From: Sphingomonadaceae bacterium
GTDB taxonomy: Bacteria; Pseudomonadota; Alphaproteobacteria; Sphingomonadales; Sphingomonadaceae
Length of the DNA stretch: 5,476 nt
Direction of reading: 5' to 3'
Assembly (NCBI GenBank): GCA_947446935.1
Contig: CANFIV010000128.1
Span: forward strand, 1 to 5,476
In this document: piece by piece, positions 1-5,097 of the stretch
How the letters are laid out: every line of letters starts with the position of its first letter
Numbering within the stretch: the stretch's first letter is position 1
Notes under the pieces: model-generated
Database searches by the model: none
Told to the model about the DNA's origin: nothing
Seen by the model: only the letters and a program-made list of their open reading frames with translations
Program-made: the position numbers and the translations under genes

Positions 1-542
1 ACCAGCCCGTTGGAGATGAAGGTCTTCTGTCCATTGATAATGAAGCGGTCGCCATCACGCCGGGCGGTGGTCTTCATGCCTTGCAAGTCCGAACCGGCGG
101 CGGGCTCGGTCATGGCGATGGCCAGAATGCGCTCGCCACTCACGGCAGTAGGCAGGTAGCGCTGCTTCTGCGCCTCGGTGCCATATTGCACGATGTAGGG
201 CGCGATCACCGAGGCATGGAGGGGGATGGCAAAGTTCAGTGCGTTGTGACGACCAAGCGCTTGCATCACCACAACATCGAAGCGGAAATCGCCGCCACTA
301 CCGCCATATTCGGCTGGCAACGAGGCCCCGAGCAGGCCCGCCTCACCGGCCTCCCGCCACAGCGCCTTGGGCACCATACCCTCATCGCGCCATGCCGAGG
401 TCTGCGCCGGGCTTGCCCATTTGCGCATGAAATGATCGACCGAATCCGCAAAGAGTCGGAGTTCGTCCTCCTCCATGAACGCGGGCTGCGGTACGTCTAT
501 TGCTGCCACTTGATAGTTCCCGATTGGAATTTCGCGCGCCAT
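1..542 (-). CDS. Acyl-CoA dehydrogenase, N-terminal part (runs off left edge)
   Basis: This is a flavoprotein that would introduce the alpha-beta double bond into an acyl-CoA, the first step of beta-oxidation, in the cytoplasm. Only the first 180 residues are in the window; family members are usually about 380-400 residues. Visible are the N-terminal helical domain (about 23-135, with LPAEYGG at 75-81 and YGTEAQKQRYLP at 120-131) and the beginning of the beta domain, with the flavin/substrate motif MTEPAAGSD at 144-152 and NGQKTFISNG at 170-179. These motifs are intact, so this is a canonical ACAD, unlike the plus-strand pair. The catalytic glutamate region lies outside the window. The chosen start is the ATG at 542, which has only a poor ribosome site (AGG directly adjacent). 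ATG at residue 23 would remove an atypical 22-residue extension. It follows the FAD oxidase on the same strand after 109 bases and is probably in the same operon. The family call is firm; the substrate is unknown. Confidence 0.93.
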   Translation of the reverse strand, partial: MAREIPIGNYQVAAIDVPQPAFMEEDELRLFADSVDHFMRKWASPAQTSAWRDEGMVPKALWREAGEAGLLGASLPAEYGGSGGDFRFDVVVMQALGRHNALNFAIPLHASVIAPYIVQYGTEAQKQRYLPTAVSGERILAIAMTEPAAGSDLQGMKTTARRDGDRFIINGQKTFISNGL

Positions 543-651
543 CCTGTGCAGCGCTGACCCGACACTGGAGAGAACCGGGCCCGGGTGAAAGCAGTTCTGC
601 CACCCAGACAATCCTTACTTCCGGTTCAGGCAATCCTGGCGGAAATCGGCC
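543..651 (-). other. Intercistronic gap between FAD oxidase and ACAD genes
   Basis: This 109-base gap holds no convincing gene. It contains a 7-base inverted repeat (GAACCGG at 572-578, CCGGTTC at 621-627), a 10-base self-complementary stretch (CCGGGCCCGG at 575-584) and a 4-base stem (CAGG 627-630, CCTG 635-638). None is followed by a U-run on the minus strand, so I do not call a terminator. It could be a spacer, a processing site or the site of a secondary promoter; I cannot identify -35/-10 boxes. Confidence 0.4.
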
Positions 652-2019
652 TCAGAACAGCACATCCCGATTGAGCAGGCTGTTCGGGTCCAGTGCGGCG
701 CGCACGGCGCGCATGACCGCCATTTCGCCCGGATGCTTGTGATCGGGCAGGAAAGCGCGCTTCAATTGGCCGATGCCGTGCTCAGCCGTCAGCGCACCGC
801 CGAAGGTGCGCAAGGCGTCGAACATCACACGCTCGACGTTTGGCTCTTCCGCCAGTGTTTCGGTACCGACATGCAGCGCCAGATGGATGTTGTTGTCGCC
901 CAGATGGCCAAAAGTCGCGGTGCGGACAATCGAATATTGCTCGGCCAACCGGCTTCGCACGAGATCGACGAACTTTGTCACATCGCGCACATCAAGGCTC
1001 ACGTCGGACGACACAAACGGGCTCATATCGCGCACGATGCATTCCGCGCCTTCGCGCACGCGCCACAGGTCGGCGATCTGCTTGTCCGACGCGGCTAGCA
1101 CCGCATCGACAACCAGACCTTCAGTGTAGACAGATTCAAGGAATTCCTCGAACACTTGTGCGTCGAGCTCGCGGCTGTAGCCCATCGCCTCGATCAGCAC
1201 GTAGGCATAGTGGCCCTGCGCCAGCGGACTCCGGTCAGACCCGCTGGTTGCGACAATGTCGTAGTAATCCGGCCACATCACTTCGAACGCCGAGAGCGTA
1301 GCCAGCTTCCGGGCACGCGTCAGCAAGGCCAGCAGCGCCTCCTCGCTGTCGACTGCCACGAAGGCGACTGACTGGCTGGCCAGCGCGGGTACGAGCCGCA
1401 TGACAGCGCGGGTGACGATGCCGGTCGTCCCCTCGGTGCCGATAAAGAACTGCTTCACGTCATAGCCGGTGTTGTTCTTGATGAGCCGGTTCATCGCCGA
1501 AACCACTGTCCCATCGGCAAGGACTGCCTCGAGCCCCATGACATTCTGCCGGGTCATGCCCCAGCGCAGCACACGGTTGCCGCCAGCGTTGGTGGCGATG
1601 CTGCCACCAATCGTGGCGGTGCCCTTCGCCCCCAGATCAATCGGGTAGAACATCCCCTGCTCTGCCGCCGCATTCTGCAGTGCTTCGATGGTGACCCCCG
1701 CCCCCACCACCGCAAGGCTGGTGACAGAGCAAATCTCCTCGATCACGTTCATCCGTTCCAGCGAGATCACGATCTCGTCCTCGCCGACAAACGCGCCGCC
1801 CGCGACCCCGGTGCGGCCGCCATGAGTGACCACCCGCTGACCGCGTGCATGGCAGAGGCGCATCACCGCCGAAACTTCCTCCGTGGATGCGGGCCGAACG
1901 ATGATCGATCCGCCAGGCGCCACATCACGAAACGGGTCGCACGAGCGCATCCGCACGTCGTCGCCTGTCAGGATACCCCGGTCGCCGACAATGGCACGGA
2001 TTTCAGACTCCAAGTCCAC
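652..2019 (-). CDS. FAD-binding oxidase, GlcD / D-2-hydroxyacid dehydrogenase type
   Basis: A 455-residue flavoprotein of the family that includes glycolate oxidase GlcD, FAD-type D-lactate dehydrogenase and D-2-hydroxyglutarate dehydrogenase. These oxidise D-2-hydroxyacids to 2-oxoacids. The N-terminal FAD-binding domain (PCMH type, about 38-215) shows RPASTEEV at 42-49, the pyrophosphate-binding loop HGGRTGVAGGAF at 66-77, GGSIATNAGGNR at 138-149 and FIGTEGTTGIVT at 192-203. The C-terminal FAD-oxidase domain shows LWRVRE at 318-323, FGHLGDNNIHLAL at 370-382 and AEHGIGQLKR at 412-421. H372, H379 and E413 match the metal-ligand positions of D-2-hydroxyglutarate dehydrogenase; the usual GDGN is GDNN here. 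Length is normal and there is no signal peptide. The start is a GTG 2 bases after the VOC gene's TGA, without a strong ribosome site, so translational coupling is likely; a TTG at codon 3 is an alternative. The exact substrate is not determined; D-lactate, D-2-hydroxyglutarate or a pathway-specific hydroxyacid are all possible. Confidence 0.93.
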   Translation of the reverse strand: MDLESEIRAIVGDRGILTGDDVRMRSCDPFRDVAPGGSIIVRPASTEEVSAVMRLCHARGQRVVTHGGRTGVAGGAFVGEDEIVISLERMNVIEEICSVTSLAVVGAGVTIEALQNAAAEQGMFYPIDLGAKGTATIGGSIATNAGGNRVLRWGMTRQNVMGLEAVLADGTVVSAMNRLIKNNTGYDVKQFFIGTEGTTGIVTRAVMRLVPALASQSVAFVAVDSEEALLALLTRARKLATLSAFEVMWPDYYDIVATSGSDRSPLAQGHYAYVLIEAMGYSRELDAQVFEEFLESVYTEGLVVDAVLAASDKQIADLWRVREGAECIVRDMSPFVSSDVSLDVRDVTKFVDLVRSRLAEQYSIVRTATFGHLGDNNIHLALHVGTETLAEEPNVERVMFDALRTFGGALTAEHGIGQLKRAFLPDHKHPGEMAVMRAVRAALDPNSLLNRDVLF

Positions 2020-2021
2020 GC

Positions 2022-2480
2022 TCAGCCGTAATCCGCCACGAAGCCTGCGGTCTGGATAAGCTCGATGGCATAGCCGTCCGGGTCCTTCACGAAGGCCAGC
2101 GCTGGCGCGCCGGGCAGAAGGTGCTTGGGCTCGGTGGTGATGGCCACGCCTGCCGCGCGCAGCCGATCGCAGGTCTCGAACACATTGGGGACGCCGATCG
2201 CCACATGCCCATAGCCGCTGCCGTGGGTGTAGCCCTCAATGTTGGCCGGGTGATCCCAATTGTAGGTAAGTTCGATCGCGCCGCTGTCGAAGTCTTCGGA
2301 GAAATTGATGAACACGATCGAGAACCTCGCCGCTTCAACATCGACCCGGCTGATCACGACCATGCCGAGCTTGTTGCAGTAGAAGTCCAGCGAGCGATCC
2401 AGATCGGAAACGCGGATCATGGCATGAAGAATGCGCGGCCTTTCCGCATGCTTGCCCCAGATCCAGTATTCTTCCTTCAA
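2022..2480 (-). CDS. Glyoxalase I-like VOC protein (lactoylglutathione lyase family)
   Basis: A small single-domain metalloenzyme of the vicinal oxygen chelate superfamily, closely resembling E. coli GloA, which isomerises the methylglyoxal-glutathione hemithioacetal to S-D-lactoylglutathione. Counting from the preferred TTG at 2480 (152 residues), the four GloA metal ligands are all present: H19 (ILHAMIRV), E70 (IELTYNW), H92 (GYGHVAIGV) and E140 (YAIELIQ). DPDGYAIELI near the C-terminus and DLDRSLDFY near the N-terminus are typical. I chose TTG at 2480 because GGAGG (minus strand, 2494-2490) lies 9 bases upstream; a TTG at 2498 would place that ribosome site inside the gene. It has about 18 more residues ahead of the first ligand than GloA. 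It is the first gene of the minus-strand operon, 2 bases ahead of the FAD oxidase. True glyoxalase I is the best guess, but a lyase/isomerase for another 2-oxoaldehyde or a catabolic intermediate is possible. Confidence 0.88.
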   Translation of the reverse strand: MKEEYWIWGKHAERPRILHAMIRVSDLDRSLDFYCNKLGMVVISRVDVEAARFSIVFINFSEDFDSGAIELTYNWDHPANIEGYTHGSGYGHVAIGVPNVFETCDRLRAAGVAITTEPKHLLPGAPALAFVKDPDGYAIELIQTAGFVADYG

Positions 2481-2489
2481 GGCGATATC

Positions 2490-2494
2490 CCTCC
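2490..2494 (-). promoter_or_regulatory. Ribosome binding site for the VOC gene
   Basis: GGAGG on the minus strand (CCTCC on plus), 9 bases before the TTG at 2480-2478. It is the strongest Shine-Dalgarno match in the window and decides the start in favour of 2480 over the TTG at 2498. The overlapping bases GTGGA (minus, 2496-2492) can pair with TCCAC (minus, 2516-2512) across a 15-base loop, which might weakly shelter the site. Confidence 0.65.
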
Positions 2495-2725
2495 ACAAGT
2501 CACAGCATCGCGTGGATCAATGCCGAGTGTGCCAAGCTTAGTGGACAGGACCCTTGAGCGACGTGTCTGAGACTCTTCCGGCACTTGCCTGAGAGTGAAA
2601 ACCTCGTCCTCTGTCACATTGCTTTGCCCCGCACTGTCTTTTGCCCCCGGTCGCAGAGCGAGCGTTCGGCGCTGGTCTTCGCGGCCCGTTGCTGCAAGCA
2701 CGAGTTCTATCGAACCGGCAGTCGT

Positions 2726-2730
2726 AAAGG
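2726..2730 (+). promoter_or_regulatory. Ribosome binding site for the first plus-strand ACAD
   Basis: AAAGG lies 6 bases before the ATG at 2737. It is a moderate Shine-Dalgarno match at normal spacing and supports that ATG as the start. Confidence 0.5.
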
Positions 2731-2736
2731 CACCTC

Positions 2737-3948
2737 ATGGACTTTGAAATTGCGCCAGAAGATCAGGCTTTTCGCGCAGAAGTACGGGCCTTCATTGCCG
2801 CGCAGCTTCCCCCGGACATCGCTCGCCGCGGCCAGCATGACTACCACAGCGCACGAGATGACGTGCGCCGCTGGATGCGCATCCTCAATACCAAGGGCTG
2901 GAGCGCGCCGCACTGGCCGGCCCGCTTCGGCGGCACCGACTGGAGCCCGCTGCGCAAGTATATCTTTCAAGACGAGCTGCGCCGCGCCCGAGCGCCCGTG
3001 CTTGATCGCTGCGCGCTCGATCTGCTCGGACCGGTGCTCTGCACCTTCGGCTCGCCTGAACAGCAGGCCCGGTTTCTCCCGCCCATTCTCAACGGTGACG
3101 CGTGGTGGAACCAGGGCTTTTCCGAACCGGGCTCCGGATCGGACCTCGCATCGCTGCGAACGCGCGCTGATCTCGAAGGCGACCACTACATTGTCAACGG
3201 CCAGAAAATCTGGACATCCGAGGCACACTACGGCGACTGGATCTTCGCGCTCGTGCGCACCGATCAAACCGCGAAGCCGCAAGCCGGAATATCGTTCCTC
3301 CTGATCGACATGAAGTCCCCCGGCATTGTCCGCCGCCCGATCTGGTCGATCGACGAGGGGCTGAGCCTCAACGAAATATTCTTCGACAATGTGCGGGTGC
3401 CCGCCGAAAATCTGGTCGGCGAGCCAGGTCAGGGCTGGAGCTATGCCAAATTCCTGCTGACCCACGAGCGAACCACCTCGGCCGTGGTCTCGCATACCAA
3501 GCGCGATGTCGATCAAGTCCGCCATCTGGCAGCGGCCGCGCGCTCCGGAAGCGGCGTGCTCCTCGATGACCCGGCCTTTGCGGCCAAGCTTGCCCGGCTT
3601 GAGGCGGAGGTTATCGCGCTCGAATGGTCGGTGATGCGCGTGCTGCATGCCGCAGAAAACGATGCCGCAGGCAATGCTGTCGCCTCTCTGCTCAAGCTGC
3701 GCGGCTCGGAGCTGAGCGAGCGTGCCGCATTGCTCGCGGCGGAAGCGCTGGGCGATCATGGGCTGGCGGTCATGCCCGATCCCGAAGGGAATCATATCCT
3801 CCATCACGACGGCCTTTCGCCCGGACTCACCGACGACGAGGCCATCGGTGTTTCGGCAAAGGCCATGTTTCGCCGCGCGACCACGATCTACGGCGGCGCC
3901 AGCGAAATCCAGCGCACGCTTATTGCCAAATCCATTCTGGGGCTCTGA
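2737..3948 (+). CDS. Acyl-CoA dehydrogenase, probable catalytic (alpha) subunit of a heteromeric enzyme
   Basis: A 403-residue ACAD-family protein expected to act in the cytoplasm on an acyl-CoA. It opens with MDFEIAPEDQAFRAEVR, has RFGGTDWS in the N-terminal helical domain (63-70), the mid-domain flavin/substrate motif QGFSEPGSGSD (126-136), NGQKIWTSEAH (154-164), and the C-terminal IYGGASEIQRTL (384-395). The catalytic base position of medium-chain ACAD (the E of IYEG) is G386 here, but E244 in LTHERTT sits where isovaleryl- and long-chain ACADs carry theirs. The RxxFG and QxxGG motifs, which normally complete the FAD site of the neighbouring subunit, are missing: 252-275 reads through HTKRDVDQVRHL, and 336-343 is EALGDHGL. 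This is the arrangement of alpha subunits such as ChsE4 (FadE26). The next gene follows after 6 bases and supplies the missing motifs, so an alpha-beta complex is inferred. The substrate is unknown, possibly a bulky or branched acyl-CoA. Confidence 0.93.
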   Translation: MDFEIAPEDQAFRAEVRAFIAAQLPPDIARRGQHDYHSARDDVRRWMRILNTKGWSAPHWPARFGGTDWSPLRKYIFQDELRRARAPVLDRCALDLLGPVLCTFGSPEQQARFLPPILNGDAWWNQGFSEPGSGSDLASLRTRADLEGDHYIVNGQKIWTSEAHYGDWIFALVRTDQTAKPQAGISFLLIDMKSPGIVRRPIWSIDEGLSLNEIFFDNVRVPAENLVGEPGQGWSYAKFLLTHERTTSAVVSHTKRDVDQVRHLAAAARSGSGVLLDDPAFAAKLARLEAEVIALEWSVMRVLHAAENDAAGNAVASLLKLRGSELSERAALLAAEALGDHGLAVMPDPEGNHILHHDGLSPGLTDDEAIGVSAKAMFRRATTIYGGASEIQRTLIAKSILGL

Positions 3949-3954
3949 TCGAAA

Positions 3955-5097
3955 ATGGACTTCAACCTCACCTCCGAACAGGAAGCCCTAGCAGACAGCG
4001 TGGCCCGCTTCACCGCGCGCGACTACACCTTCGAAGCGCGCAACCGGCTGATCGGTGAAGGCACCGGTCTCGACAAAAGGCACTGGCAGGCTTTCGCAGA
4101 CCTTGGCTGGCTCGGTGCCGGACTTGCTGAGGATGCGGGCGGCTACGGTGGCGGCCCGGTCGAGAACATGATCATCATGGAGGGCTTTGGCCGCGCGCTG
4201 GTGCTCGAACCGTTCCTGCCGGTCGCGCTGGTCGCGGTGCAGACACTGGCCGCGCTACCCCCATCAACCTTGCGCGACATGCTGATCGCCGAAATCGTTG
4301 CCGGCGACGCGATAGTGGCCGTCGCACATGGCGAAATCGCAGCGCGGGGCGCGCCTGACTATGTCGAAACCGTGTATGAGGGCAGCCGGATCACCGGCGC
4401 CAAGTCGATGGTGATCGGCGGCCATGCCGCCAGCCGATTGATCGTTTCGGCGCGCAGTCCGGAGGGGCTCGGGCTCTATCTGGTCGATCCCGCCGCATCC
4501 GGCATTTCCACACGGCACTATCGCCTGCTCGACAATCAGCATGCCGTCGATCTGGCATTTGAGAACGCGCCAGTGCTCGAAACGCTGGCCCGGCCCGGCG
4601 AGGGCGAAGCGGTGATTGCCGCAGGGCTCGCCCATGGCCTCGTCGGAGTCAGTGCCGAAGCGGTAGGCGCAATGGATGCGGCGATCCGCATGACCCGCGA
4701 CTACATCACCACCCGCCGCCAGTTCGGCACGACGCTGAGTACATTCCAGACCCTGCAACATCGCATGGCCGATATGCTCGTCGAAATGGAGCTTTCCCGT
4801 TCGATCCTCTATCAAGGGATCGCGTCACTCGGGCAATCCGGTGTGCAGTGCACCCGCGCGCTCGCCGCGATGAAAGCCATTGTCAGCAGCGCGGCACTGT
4901 TCGTCGGGCGCAACGCTGTCCAGCTGCATGGCGGGATCGGCATGACCGAAGAATACGCCATCGGCCACTACTACAGGCGCCTGTTCGTCATCTCCGGACA
5001 GTTCGGCGGTGAAAGTCTCCACCTGAAGACCATGGCCGGCCTGTCCCAGTCCTTCTGGACTGAACCAACCTCGCGGCCCTCACCCATCATGGCCTAG
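3955..5097 (+). CDS. Acyl-CoA dehydrogenase-like protein, probable non-catalytic (beta) subunit
   Basis: A 380-residue ACAD-family protein starting MDFNLTSEQEALADSVARF, with the helical N-terminal domain recognisable (DLGWLGAGLAEDAGGYGG, 49-66). The mid-domain motif, normally TEPxxGSD, is lost: 121-135 reads VAVAHGEIAARGAPD. In contrast the C-terminal FAD motifs are intact: TTRRQFGTTLSTFQTLQHRMADM spans 252-274, and QLHGGIGMTEEY spans 323-334. The helix-G glutamate position falls in AHGLVGV (226-232) and the medium-chain position falls in GQFGGESLH (348-356), giving glycine rather than glutamate by my alignment. It therefore probably cannot catalyse alone and acts as the partner of the upstream ACAD. 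The ATG is 6 bases after that gene's TGA with only a distant GGGG as ribosome site, so translation is likely coupled. The last 18 bases overlap the convergent hydratase-family gene. The final residues (about 366-380, WTEPTSRPSPIMA) are a short tail beyond the usual end. Confidence 0.9.
   Translation: MDFNLTSEQEALADSVARFTARDYTFEARNRLIGEGTGLDKRHWQAFADLGWLGAGLAEDAGGYGGGPVENMIIMEGFGRALVLEPFLPVALVAVQTLAALPPSTLRDMLIAEIVAGDAIVAVAHGEIAARGAPDYVETVYEGSRITGAKSMVIGGHAASRLIVSARSPEGLGLYLVDPAASGISTRHYRLLDNQHAVDLAFENAPVLETLARPGEGEAVIAAGLAHGLVGVSAEAVGAMDAAIRMTRDYITTRRQFGTTLSTFQTLQHRMADMLVEMELSRSILYQGIASLGQSGVQCTRALAAMKAIVSSAALFVGRNAVQLHGGIGMTEEYAIGHYYRRLFVISGQFGGESLHLKTMAGLSQSFWTEPTSRPSPIMA

Larger units (their letters stand above)
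2481..2736. promoter_or_regulatory. Divergent intergenic region, presumed to carry both promoters
   Basis: This 256-base non-coding stretch lies between the start of the minus-strand operon and the start of the plus-strand ACAD pair, so both promoters should be here. Short open frames cross it, but none resembles a protein. I found no good sigma-70 box pair. A TTGGCA on the minus strand (2535-2530) could be a -35 box for the VOC operon, but the -10 at the right distance is poor. Small inverted repeats are present: GTCT/AGAC at 2565-2573 and ACTCT/AGAGT at 2572-2576 and 2592-2596. These could be part of an operator, but they are short enough to be chance. No regulator gene is in the window. 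Confidence 0.5.

Noticed and set aside
81..557. 158-residue plus-strand open frame at the left end
   Set aside because: The opposite strand encodes an unmistakable ACAD N-terminus over the same bases; this frame has no homologous features.
627..638. CAGG-CAAT-CCTG hairpin after the FAD oxidase stop as a terminator
   Set aside because: It has only a 4-base stem and no T-run on the transcribed side; the downstream ACAD is probably co-transcribed.
2507..2535. TTGGCA at 2535-2530 on the minus strand as a -35 promoter box
   Set aside because: The hexamer 17 bases downstream (CGCGAT) matches the -10 consensus at only two positions, so I did not call a promoter.
2570..2620. CTCTCAGGCAAG on the minus strand, resembling the 3' end of a glycine riboswitch
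   Set aside because: The partner GGAGAG and the CCGAAGG core are absent upstream, and the gene downstream has no link to glycine metabolism, so the match is most likely chance.
2477..2701. 74-residue minus-strand open frame filling the divergent intergenic region
   Set aside because: It resembles no known protein, runs over the VOC ribosome site and start, and has no ribosome site of its own that I can see.
2707..3807. Long 366-residue open frame on the minus strand opposite the first ACAD
   Set aside because: It lies wholly antisense to a gene with clear ACAD motifs, shows no family motif, and is the type of mirror frame expected in high-G+C coding DNA.
4264..4815. 183-residue minus-strand open frame opposite the second ACAD
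   Set aside because: It is antisense to a well-supported gene, without recognisable domains or ribosome site.
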